A stretch of 7,803 nt of DNA from Humisphaera sp. (lineage in GTDB: Bacteria; Planctomycetota; Phycisphaerae; Tepidisphaerales; Tepidisphaeraceae), in the NCBI GenBank assembly GCA_025351525.1, contig JANXVV010000260.1:1-7803 (forward strand). Direction: 5' to 3'. Below, piece by piece: positions 1 through 6,208 of this stretch. Position 1 is the stretch's first letter. Each line of letters starts with the position of its first letter. The translations under genes and the position numbers were made by a program. The notes beneath the pieces are model-generated. The model did no database searches and had not been told where the DNA came from. It saw nothing but the letters and a program-made list of their open reading frames with translations.

Positions 1-53
1 AGATGCCGAAGGAGCCGTTCCCGCGCCGCCTGACGTGTGGTTAACGCTGACAT
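1..53 (-). CDS. N-terminal start of an unidentified protein (runs off left edge)
   Basis: On the minus strand an ATG at 53-51 opens a frame that stays open to the window edge and encodes MSALTTRQAARERLLRH (17 complete codons). A near-perfect Shine-Dalgarno, AAGGAGG (complement of 59-65), lies five bases upstream, which is the main reason to call a gene here. A promoter-like extended -10 lies about 50 bp upstream. The visible residues are arginine-rich and look like the start of an amphipathic helix, without a signal peptide, so a cytoplasmic product is likely. It lies downstream of transaldolase on the same strand, 128 bp from that gene's stop, and its own promoter-like site suggests it may be separately transcribed. 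Too little is visible to assign a family. Confidence 0.62.
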   Translation of the reverse strand, partial: MSALTTRQAARERLLRH

Positions 54-101
54 CGCTTCCTCCTTGAAGCAAAAACGCCCCAGTTTCATCGACCACAACC
101 T

Positions 102-125
102 ATTGTACCATGTCTGCTTTGCAGA
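102..125 (-). promoter_or_regulatory. Putative extended -10 promoter with abutting palindrome
   Basis: Read on the minus strand, the site ATGGTACAAT (111-102) has a TG-n extension and a -10 matching TATAAT at five of six positions. Directly upstream is the perfect inverted repeat TCTGC-AAA-GCAGA (125-113). It sits in the spacer between -10 and -35, where a repressor or activator could bind. No good -35 is seen, as is usual for extended -10 promoters. The predicted start near 95 would give a leader of about 42 bases to the gene starting at 53. Role inferred from pattern only. Confidence 0.32.
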
Positions 126-181
126 AGGTGTCACGCACCCCCTCGCGACTCTGCGTTACTTTTGGCCTGAAAAATCCGATC

Positions 182-1228
182 TTATTTCAGCATCACCCGT
201 TTCTCGGCGATCAATTTCAAGAGGGCATGCTGCGGGTCCGCAAACTTCGCCGTACCCTCCTGCATGAGCGTATCCTCCATCTTTGCGGCATCCACTTTCT
301 GATCGATCTCTTCCAAAACACTCGGCAACGGCATTTCATCCACATGGCTGGTGTACGTCTTGTGCAGCGCTTCGACCGCTTCGTTGGTGGCCGGGGGATT
401 GGTTTCAATGTCGCTGCCGGCCATCGCTTCCACATACTTGTCGATCGGGTCCGACTTCTTTTTCGTGCCGGTGCTGGCGAAAATCATTTCCTGCTGCAGG
501 CGAAGTTTTTTATCAGCCCAGAAGCGTTTGTTTTCGAGGTAGAGTCGCTTGGCATTGACAATGCCGACGAGTCCCTGGGCGGCGGGGCTTAGTTCGGGCA
601 CGTTCTTTTCCGTGTACACGTCCACGCGCGAAATGAAGATGCTGTAGACGCTCTTGAAATCGTCGAGGCCATTCTTGCGGCGCTGCGCCCCGCGCCAGAT
701 GGCATCCCGCGCGAGCTTGTATTGCCGCATGGAAAAAATCAGCGTGACGTTCAGCGTGACCCCGGCGGCGGCCAATTCTTCCAGTGCCCCCAGACCGGCG
801 GCGGTCGCGGGAACTTTGATCATCCGGTTCCGATGGCCGGCGGCCCACTTCGTCCCCAACTCGACATAGCGTTTGGTGGCTTGATCGGTGGGGACGGGAT
901 TCGATTTGTCCTCCAGCAGCGGATCGAGCTCGAAGCTGACGTAGCCGTTGTTCCCTTTTTCCTTTTCCCAGACGGGTAAAAAAACCTGCTGTGCGCCGCG
1001 CACGAGCTGATCGGTCAATTCCCAGGCGATCGCGCTATCGTCCAATCCCCTGGCGACCAGCGCGGCGATCTTCTCATCGAACGCGCCGCCCTTGATAATG
1101 TCCGAGATGATGATCGGATTCGACGTGGCGCCGCTGGCGCCCAACGCGAAATTCTTCCCGACCAGTTCGGGTTCGATCGAATCGAGATAGAGCTTGGTGC
1201 CGGTGGCGATGAGCGATTTCAATGACAT
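182..1228 (-). CDS. tal: Transaldolase
   Basis: Cytoplasmic enzyme of the non-oxidative pentose phosphate pathway. It moves a dihydroxyacetone unit from sedoheptulose 7-phosphate to glyceraldehyde 3-phosphate, giving erythrose 4-phosphate and fructose 6-phosphate. The 348-residue product shows the family motifs in order: LYLDS with the catalytic Asp16, GATSNP (33-38), YVSFEL with Glu100, MIKVPAT with the Schiff-base Lys138, NVTLIFS (160-166), ISRVD (199-203) and ASTGTK (251-256). The NGYVSFE, IKVPAT and ASTGTK versions resemble the longer Mycobacterium/plant-type branch rather than E. coli TalB, and the length suits that branch. I chose the ATG at 1228-1226 because AGGA (complement of 1235-1238) stands six bases upstream and homology begins at once. 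The frame stays open to 1324, but that extension (beginning MNSSFDL) reads into the intergenic repeat and is unlikely to be translated. No neighbouring pentose phosphate gene is visible. Confidence 0.94.
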   Translation of the reverse strand: MSLKSLIATGTKLYLDSIEPELVGKNFALGASGATSNPIIISDIIKGGAFDEKIAALVARGLDDSAIAWELTDQLVRGAQQVFLPVWEKEKGNNGYVSFELDPLLEDKSNPVPTDQATKRYVELGTKWAAGHRNRMIKVPATAAGLGALEELAAAGVTLNVTLIFSMRQYKLARDAIWRGAQRRKNGLDDFKSVYSIFISRVDVYTEKNVPELSPAAQGLVGIVNAKRLYLENKRFWADKKLRLQQEMIFASTGTKKKSDPIDKYVEAMAGSDIETNPPATNEAVEALHKTYTSHVDEMPLPSVLEEIDQKVDAAKMEDTLMQEGTAKFADPQHALLKLIAEKRVMLK

Positions 1229-1258
1229 AAGGCGTCCTGGGTTAAGGGTGCGGAGATG

Positions 1259-1287
1259 AGTATAACCGAGAGTGGCTGATGGATGAA
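1259..1287 (-). promoter_or_regulatory. Putative sigma-70-like promoter for transaldolase
   Basis: On the minus strand TATACT (1264-1259) is a five-of-six match to the -10 consensus. TTCATC (1287-1282) lies 17 bp upstream as a weak -35. A start near 1252 would give a short leader of about 24 bases that still contains the ribosome binding site. A TTGTTC a few bases further upstream is an alternative -35, but its 20-bp spacing is poor. Confidence 0.42.
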
Positions 1288-1308
1288 CAAAATGATAAAC
1301 CCGTAGGT

Positions 1309-1452
1309 CGAATGACGAATTCACGAAATTCGAATTCGCGAATCAATGACGACATTCAAATGACGAATGACGAATGACAAGTTCAGAGTTTCGTCATTCG
1401 TGATTCATCATTCGGATTTTATTCGCGTATTCGAATTTCGTCATTCGTGATT
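1309..1452. repeat. Large imperfect inverted repeat of ATTCGTCATTCG-type units
   Basis: The spacer between the divergent transaldolase and hydrolase genes is dominated by short units reading TGACGAATGACGAATGAC on one side and their complement on the other. The outer arms 1322-1343 and 1421-1442 pair at 20 of 22 positions. The inner arms, about 1356-1377 and 1393-1414, pair at about 19 of 22, so the whole block can fold into one long interrupted cruciform or hairpin centred near 1385. Within it a 7-base ATGACGA unit is tandemly repeated around 1360-1378. It contains no believable coding frame and no transposase. It may be a MITE-like or REP-like element or a slipped-strand expansion. The flanks 1229-1308 and 1453-1546 hold the promoter-like sites of the two genes. 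Confidence 0.75.
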
Positions 1453-1501
1453 TTTTCAAAATACTCATCCACGAAATGCCGAAACACCACCTTCCACACT
1501 A

Positions 1502-1510
1502 TGGTATACA
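1502..1510 (+). promoter_or_regulatory. Putative extended -10 promoter for the triple-hydrolase gene
   Basis: TGGTATACA has the TG-n extension and a TATACA -10 (1505-1510) that matches TATAAT at four of six positions. No clear -35 is seen. The predicted start near 1517 leaves a leader of about 30 bases before the ATG at 1547. The same ATGGTA context occurs in the putative promoter of the leftmost minus-strand gene. Confidence 0.33.
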
Positions 1511-1546
1511 TTCTCGTGCCGCGTTTGGATCGCTTTCGGAGTCGAC

Positions 1547-3991
1547 ATGAAACAATGGCCCATCACCTTGACGACAACCGCCGTGCTGGTGGCGGCTTAT
1601 TTTTTCTCGATCCATCGCTATCGAGTGAAGCACGCGTGGATGGAGCATCCGCCGACTTCCCAGCCTGCGACGGCCCCGGCGCCGGAACCGGAGAAACCGA
1701 AACTCACCGCGATGTTGCCGGATTCACCGGGCTTTTACAATCTGAATTTCACGATGCGGGTGGGGACGGAGTTCGTCTCGCGAAAGATTACCCTTCCCTG
1801 CCGGGTGTTCATCCCGCGCGACTACGACAAAAACAAAGATCCGCGATCGCTGCTGCTGTTTCTCCATGGAGAGGAATCGCGGGGAACCGACCTTGGACCC
1901 CTCGCGAAAACAGGCCCTGAGAAACGGCTGCATGAGGACCAGGGATTTCGCGATAATTTTCGATCGATCTGCGTCTCACCTTTGTGTCCGCCTGACGAGA
2001 TATGGGACGATTCGGATATGGCCGCCGCATTGGTGGGGCTGGTGGACGAATTGGCCAAGGCGTTTCGCATTGATGCCGATCGCGTGTCGTTGTTCGGCAC
2101 CGGTACCGGCGTGGCCGGGGCGTATCGCGTGGCGGCGGCGGCACCGGAACGCTTTGCCTGCGTTGTCGGCAGCGTCCCCCGAGGATCCACTCTGGGCGGC
2201 GAGGAAGCCACGAAGCTACGGCATCTCTATTCCTATGTCGTCGCGGCGCAGAACGACAAGCCGGGCTATGAGACGTATCTGGCAACGGTCGATTCGCTCG
2301 GAAAGGCAAAGGCCGATCTTCAATTCAAAACCGCCGGCAACAATGCCGTCGAGTGTGCCCAGTGGTTCTATTCCGACAACGCCACATGGGACTGGTTGAA
2401 CAATCACAAACGTCGGACGCCGGACGAACGCAGGCAGCGCGATACGCGGGATGCGAAGGAATTGGCCGAGGCGATCGCCGCCATCCCCAAACTGCCGGGG
2501 CAGTACAAAATGAAGTACTCGACGTGGGTGGGGGATAAGAAAATCGACATCTCCTATCAACTGTCGTTGCCCCGAGGCTATGAAGCCGGCAAAACCGGTT
2601 GGCCGACGATTGTGTTTCTGGCGGGGGCCGGCGAGGTGAATCCCGATCTCTCCGCCATCAACAGTCATGGTCCCGGTGCGAAGATGCGCGATGATCCGAA
2701 GTTCAAAGAGTGGTTTCCGTTTATAATGATCTCCCCCGCGCACGACAATTCACCGGAGCAGGCCAAGGCGATCTGCGAGATTGTCGACGACCTGGAAAAG
2801 AAGATTCGGATCGATGCGGATCGAGTCTATGTGACTGGTTACAGCCTGGGCGGCACCACCACATGGACCGTCGCCACCGCCGGAGCCGACAAATTTGCGG
2901 CCATCGTGCCGATCAACGGGCGGGACCGTTGCTGGGACATCGCCGCCGCGCGCCTGAAATATTTGAGCACCTGGATCATTGTCGGCGGCGCGGATGGAGA
3001 GTTTTTCACAGGCTCGGTCCATATGAACTCCGTGCTGGCCGCTGCGGGGGATCAGGTGCATTTGACGGTGATCCCCGGGGAGGGGCATAGTTCTTGGCCG
3101 CGATATTACAATGATCGGCGGCTGTATGACTGGCTGTTGCAGCATAAGCGACCCACTCCGCAAGAGCGGGTTGCGCGGGACAAATACCCGACCACCGCGC
3201 CGGATCGAATGCTTGCGCAGGTCGATCGACATCCCGAGGTTCGCCAACCCGGCCATCACTGGCTGGAGTTCGCGACGAAGTTGGGAGGCAAGCCTTACAA
3301 CCTGCGATACAGTCTGTACCTACCCAATGGCTATGAGGCTGGAACGGAGCGTTGGCCGATGCTGGTCTACCTTCACAATGACGAGCAGCGGTCGACGGAT
3401 CAGTCGATGGTCTTCGTGTATGGAAACAGCGTGGACCCGAGGCAGGAGGGGAAGCCGCAGCCCGCGTTCCCGATGATCGGGCTTGCCCCGCAATTGCCGC
3501 AGGATCGACCATGGGGAGATGCGGAGGTTCAGAAGATCATTCTGGCCTTGATGGATGAGGTGTCGAAAAATGTTCGGATTGATGTGGATCGAGTCTATGT
3601 CAGCGGAGTACAGAGCGGTGGATCGGCGGCTTGGTCGTTCGCACTGGAGGCCCCCGATCGCTTCGCCGCGATCGCCCCTTTTCAGGGGGGGGCCGTTCGC
3701 CCGGAAGAGGCTGCAAAAAAGCTGAAATATCTGGCGGCCAGAGTGATCAGCCCCCAGAGCGATGGGGGTGCCGCGCAGGCGGCGAAACAAATGGTGGATG
3801 CCCTGCAGAAGACGCATGGAAACGCGGAGTTGGCGATGATTCCACAAGCGCAGGAGGCGAATCAATGGCAGCCGTATTATATGGACCCGGACCTGGTGAA
3901 ATGGCTTCTGGCCCATCGGCGGTTGACGGCACAGGAGCGCAAAGCGTGGGATGATCGCCTGACGCAAACCTCAGCGCACACCGGCGGATGA
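1547..3991 (+). CDS. Membrane-anchored protein with three tandem esterase/peptidase-like hydrolase repeats
   Basis: The 814-residue product has a hydrophobic anchor or uncleaved signal (about 6-22), a Pro/Ala-rich linker (35-52) and three homologous repeats (about 61-300, 318-545, 570-802). Each repeat starts with a PG-aromatic strand, has an R-I-D-x-D-R-V strand before the nucleophile elbow, and ends in a conserved H-[KR]-R-x-T-x-[DQ]-E-R motif. This matches the predicted-peptidase/phospholipase-carboxylesterase group (COG4099-like) of the alpha/beta-hydrolase fold. Repeat 2 has the full triad: Ser433 in GYSLGG, Asp483 in VGGADGE and His514 in GEGHSSW. Repeat 1 has Gly186 at the Ser position (GTGTG) and no His. 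Repeat 3 has Gln689 (GVQSGG) and Glu770 at the His position. Both keep the Asp (237, 739). Repeat 1 keeps an oxyanion-type FLHGEE loop that repeat 2 lacks. CGGAG lies five bases before the ATG. Topology is uncertain because Arg24, Arg26 and Lys28 follow the anchor. The substrate is unknown; ester or peptide hydrolysis is likely. The 3' end overlaps the convergent gene by 21 bp. Confidence 0.85.
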   Translation: MKQWPITLTTTAVLVAAYFFSIHRYRVKHAWMEHPPTSQPATAPAPEPEKPKLTAMLPDSPGFYNLNFTMRVGTEFVSRKITLPCRVFIPRDYDKNKDPRSLLLFLHGEESRGTDLGPLAKTGPEKRLHEDQGFRDNFRSICVSPLCPPDEIWDDSDMAAALVGLVDELAKAFRIDADRVSLFGTGTGVAGAYRVAAAAPERFACVVGSVPRGSTLGGEEATKLRHLYSYVVAAQNDKPGYETYLATVDSLGKAKADLQFKTAGNNAVECAQWFYSDNATWDWLNNHKRRTPDERRQRDTRDAKELAEAIAAIPKLPGQYKMKYSTWVGDKKIDISYQLSLPRGYEAGKTGWPTIVFLAGAGEVNPDLSAINSHGPGAKMRDDPKFKEWFPFIMISPAHDNSPEQAKAICEIVDDLEKKIRIDADRVYVTGYSLGGTTTWTVATAGADKFAAIVPINGRDRCWDIAAARLKYLSTWIIVGGADGEFFTGSVHMNSVLAAAGDQVHLTVIPGEGHSSWPRYYNDRRLYDWLLQHKRPTPQERVARDKYPTTAPDRMLAQVDRHPEVRQPGHHWLEFATKLGGKPYNLRYSLYLPNGYEAGTERWPMLVYLHNDEQRSTDQSMVFVYGNSVDPRQEGKPQPAFPMIGLAPQLPQDRPWGDAEVQKIILALMDEVSKNVRIDVDRVYVSGVQSGGSAAWSFALEAPDRFAAIAPFQGGAVRPEEAAKKLKYLAARVISPQSDGGAAQAAKQMVDALQKTHGNAELAMIPQAQEANQWQPYYMDPDLVKWLLAHRRLTAQERKAWDDRLTQTSAHTGG

Positions 3992-5185
3992 CCGATTTCT
4001 TTCCGTTCCCCGTGTGCCCACGGCGTCGTCAAGCGTTCCGATGAGCAGCAGTAACGCCGCGATCGGTTGAATCGATTTGAGGCGCGGCGTGCGAAGGACG
4101 GAGTGATGTCCGAACATGCCGGCGAACGGCGGGTACAGGAGCAGCAGGTAGCTCAATAGATAGAGGTATCCCGTCCACGAACTCAATGAAAGTCGTGTGG
4201 TGATGAGCAGCCAGCAAACGACCGGGGCGATCAGAAGGTACGTCATGGATTCGGTGGCCGGTCCGAACACGGTCATCCAACAGACCGCGAGAGTGAGCGT
4301 GAAAAAGTGGAGGCGCGCGGCAGGCCAGTGTTTGAGTCGGGCGATCAGGCAGAGCAGTGCCAACGCGGCAGCGGTTCCCAGTTCGATCAATCGATAGGTC
4401 TGCTGCACGATGGGGATGGATAGATCGTGCAGGAGGAACTGAAGATCGCGATAGGCATGGCCGGGCCCGTCCGTCGAGCGATCTTCAACCGTTAAATAAT
4501 GAATCCAATGTTGGTAGGTGGCGGTCACATACGCGGGACGTTGAAAAAAATAGGGAAGCAGCAATCCGGCGGCGAGGAAGAGTAGAAGTCTCCCGCTCAT
4601 CTTTCGCGGGTGAATGAGAATCAGGAGCAGACCAAGAGAGAGAGGATAAATTTTATAGAGGAATGCGCCGACGATGGCAATCGCTGCCAGCGAGAATAAA
4701 TCGACTTGCACGGCGGTGATGGCGACCAATACAAAAGCCAGAACGAGGGCATTACTCTGGTCGCTGGCAATGTTACCAATTGTCAGCGGAAGCATCAGTA
4801 AGAAGAGAATGCCGCGCCTTGGGCCGGAGATCGGTTCGGGCGTTCCCTGCTTAAGCCACCACGACATCGCAGCGATCAGAGTGGTGACGCTCAGGATGCA
4901 CCAGATGACCCCGCCGATGCGATTTCCCAAGGGCAGCAGGGGGATAAATCCGATGGCTACCAGCGGGCTATAGCGGAAGTCATAACTTCCTCTGGTAGCG
5001 TACAAATCAGAACCCCATACCCACCGCGACGCGGCTTCTGTGAAATTGGGATAGACGGTGTGTTTATCGGGCGACCCAATCAACCGCACGGCCGATACGA
5101 TCAGCAGCAGCGACCAAAGAAAGACAGCCCACCGCTCGAAGTTGGATAATCCCCGCCATGCGGCGAGAATCTTTTGAGTACGCAA
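3971..5185 (-). CDS. GT87/DUF2029-like polytopic glycosyltransferase
   Basis: The 404-residue integral membrane protein has about nine to eleven hydrophobic segments, including roughly 17-36, 72-88, 90-110, 125-140, 143-160, 163-190, 198-213, 270-285, 292-310, 315-330, 337-353 and 372-385. A soluble loop after the first segment reads VYPNFTEAASRWVWGSDLY and then FRYSPL (70-75). GNIASDQSN (137-145), KIYPL (178-182) and GPATESMTYLLIAP (308-321) also fit my recollection of planctomycete DUF2029/GT87 proteins. GT87 members move mannose or other sugars from a polyprenyl-phosphate donor on the outer face of the membrane. Donor and acceptor here are unknown. The acidic residue expected at the start of the first loop is not obvious, as Asn47 sits where charged residues are often found. 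The TTG start at 5185-5183 is set by its ribosome binding site. The last 21 bp overlap the end of the convergent hydrolase gene. Confidence 0.82.
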   Translation of the reverse strand: MRTQKILAAWRGLSNFERWAVFLWSLLLIVSAVRLIGSPDKHTVYPNFTEAASRWVWGSDLYATRGSYDFRYSPLVAIGFIPLLPLGNRIGGVIWCILSVTTLIAAMSWWLKQGTPEPISGPRRGILFLLMLPLTIGNIASDQSNALVLAFVLVAITAVQVDLFSLAAIAIVGAFLYKIYPLSLGLLLILIHPRKMSGRLLLFLAAGLLLPYFFQRPAYVTATYQHWIHYLTVEDRSTDGPGHAYRDLQFLLHDLSIPIVQQTYRLIELGTAAALALLCLIARLKHWPAARLHFFTLTLAVCWMTVFGPATESMTYLLIAPVVCWLLITTRLSLSSWTGYLYLLSYLLLLYPPFAGMFGHHSVLRTPRLKSIQPIAALLLLIGTLDDAVGTRGTERNRSSAGVR

Positions 5186-5192
5186 TCGAACA

Positions 5193-5200
5193 TCCTTCTA
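5193..5200 (-). promoter_or_regulatory. Ribosome binding site that fixes a TTG start
   Basis: Minus-strand TAGAAGGA ends seven bases before the TTG at 5185-5183 and is in register with the glycosyltransferase frame. The ATG at 5193-5191 overlaps this site, is in another frame and is too close to be used. The next in-frame ATG is far inside the protein, past the first membrane segment. Confidence 0.65.
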
Positions 5201-5208
5201 TTGAGTAA

Positions 5209-5275
5209 GGTGGCATGGGCGTCCCGCCCGTGCATTTCTTCGGCAAATGAGCACGGGCGAGACGCGCATGCCACC
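5209..5275. repeat. Hairpin repeat with 25-bp arms (intergenic palindrome family)
   Basis: The arms 5209-5233 and 5251-5275 are complementary at 23 of 25 positions around a 17-base loop. The loop contains a further small ATTT/AAAT pairing. The core reads GGTGGCATGGGCGTC on the left and GACGCGCATGCCACC on the right. The block sits in the leader of the glycosyltransferase gene, nine bases from its ribosome binding site, and could form a strong stem in that mRNA. It lacks a run of T on either side, so it is not a typical intrinsic terminator. A partial second copy lies at 7563-7591. I recall such sequences as frequent in planctomycete spacers, but have not searched. Confidence 0.8.
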
Positions 5276-5563
5276 TGCATTCAAAAAACTTAGCGCGTAT
5301 ACCGGTAGTAAAGATTGACCCAATTTTATACGGAAAGCGCTCTCGCCGATAGCAGGTTTTACGATGAAACCATTGCGCCGGCCATTCCACCGACTCGAAG
5401 TGCAAATGAGATGTTGCGACACATTCCGAGAGTTGGCAGATGTCCCGGCAATAGGCGATACTGCCTTTCATCGGAACAGTCGCTGAATTTCCATCGATTT
5501 TCCGCAATACTGCCGTAACACAGGCGTTATGCTGTCGACGGCTGATTCAGGCGTAGGCTGATC
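5276..5563. other. Non-coding spacer upstream of the sigma-factor operon
   Basis: With the hairpin repeat it forms a 378-bp divergent gap. Short open frames cross it on both strands, but they lack ribosome binding sites and recognisable protein patterns. GGAAC at 5473-5477 followed 16 bp later by TCGATT (5494-5499) is a loose ECF-type -35/-10 arrangement that could allow autoregulation of the sigma gene. The match to -10 is poor, so this is only suggestive. No RNA gene or riboswitch was recognised. Confidence 0.4.
5296..5323 (-). promoter_or_regulatory. Weak promoter candidate for the glycosyltransferase gene
   Basis: On the minus strand TTGGGT (5323-5318) and TATACG (5301-5296) are separated by 16 bp. 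Both are partial matches to sigma-70 hexamers. Transcription would begin near 5289, placing the whole hairpin repeat in a leader of about 105 bases. An alternative -10, TATAAA at 5330-5325, has no supporting -35. Confidence 0.25.
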
Positions 5564-6199
5564 GTGAGTGAAGTGGCTGCTAATCCGGCATCGATGAGTG
5601 AACCTTTGCCCGTCATGGTCAAGCCATCCGCTGCGCCGAATCCGGTGCCGATGCCGAGCGATGAAACATTGCTGGCGGGAATGCGTTCCGGGCAGAAGGC
5701 ATCGGGGGAGGCTTTGGTGGAGCGGTATTATTTGCCGCTCACTCGCTATCTGCAGCGTTTGACCGGCAGTGCCGCCCTGGCGGAGGAAATTCACCAGCAG
5801 GCCTGGTTAAGTGTTCTGGAGCATCTGGATCGATTTGAAGTCTCCGGTAAAACCAGTGCCGCAAGCGGTTTTAAGTCGTGGTTGTTTCGCATCGCGACCA
5901 ATAAAGCGAATGATTATTGGCGGTCGATGGCTCGGGAAAAGTCGGCCAAAGCGGGTTTAAGGCTGGTGGTCGATCAGGAACTTCCTGCGGCGGATTATGG
6001 TTTGCAAGCGACGGAGCAGGAGCAAAAGTTACGGGCTGCCATCGGGCAACTGCCGGAAAATCAGAGACAGGTGCTGTTGCTTCGGTACTATAGCAACCTG
6101 AAATTTGTTGAAATTGCGGAAGTGGTCGGATGCCCGCTGAATACCGCGCTCGGTCGAATGCACAAAGCGATGCTGCGATTGAAAGACCTGATGGCCTGA
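5564..6199 (+). CDS. ECF-type RNA polymerase sigma factor
   Basis: This 211-residue protein directs RNA polymerase to a small set of stress or envelope promoters. Region 2 covers about 43-126: an ALVERYY..LTRYLQRLTG helix, then AEEIHQQAWLSVLEHLDRF, and then FKSWLFRIATNKANDYWR, the part that melts and reads the -10. Region 4 covers about 155-210: LRAAIGQLPENQRQVLLLRYY followed by a helix-turn-helix (FVEIAEVVGCPLNTALGRMHKAMLRLK) for the -35. Region 3 and any extra C-terminal domain are absent, as expected for ECF factors. The start is uncertain. The frame opens with GTG at 5564 behind a weak TAGG, and ATG codons at 5597 and 5654 would remove a Pro/Ala-rich tail of 11-30 residues outside the conserved domain. 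The stop codon forms part of the next gene's ribosome binding site, implying translational coupling. Its target promoters cannot be told from the window. Confidence 0.9.
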   Translation: MSEVAANPASMSEPLPVMVKPSAAPNPVPMPSDETLLAGMRSGQKASGEALVERYYLPLTRYLQRLTGSAALAEEIHQQAWLSVLEHLDRFEVSGKTSAASGFKSWLFRIATNKANDYWRSMAREKSAKAGLRLVVDQELPAADYGLQATEQEQKLRAAIGQLPENQRQVLLLRYYSNLKFVEIAEVVGCPLNTALGRMHKAMLRLKDLMA

Positions 6200-6208
6200 G
6201 GAATTCCT

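Noticed and set aside
2..67. Plus-strand open stretches ending at 44 and 67 that could be tails of a gene from the left
   Set aside because: They compete with a minus-strand gene start in the same bases that has an excellent ribosome binding site; nothing in the short peptides is recognisable.
167..190. CTGAAA / TTTCAG inverted repeat around the transaldolase stop codon as a terminator
   Set aside because: Six AT-rich pairs around a 12-base loop with no following T run; too weak to call.
110..592. Plus-strand open frame of 160 codons opposite the transaldolase 3' end
   Set aside because: It is the antisense shadow of a well-supported transaldolase, with no ribosome binding site and no family pattern.
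1309..1452. CRISPR array, because of short repeated ATGACGAATGACG units
   Set aside because: The units are 7 bases, contiguous and mirrored, with no equal-length unique spacers and no cas gene.
1447..1920. Plus-strand open frame beginning in the inverted repeat and overlapping the hydrolase start
   Set aside because: It is in another frame from the hydrolase, starts in repeat DNA and ends inside the well-supported gene; the peptide is low-complexity.
5209..5275. Intrinsic terminator for an upstream gene
   Set aside because: The stem has no adjacent U tract on either strand and lies upstream of two divergent genes, so no transcript ends here.
5064..5507. Minus-strand open frame of 147 codons across the spacer and the glycosyltransferase start
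   Set aside because: It translates straight through the hairpin repeat and overlaps the first 120 bases of the glycosyltransferase in a different frame; typical spurious frame in such repeats.
5315..5518. Plus-strand open frame of 67 codons in the spacer before the sigma factor
   Set aside because: No ribosome binding site, no hydrophobic or domain pattern, and it ends before the sigma gene without coupling.
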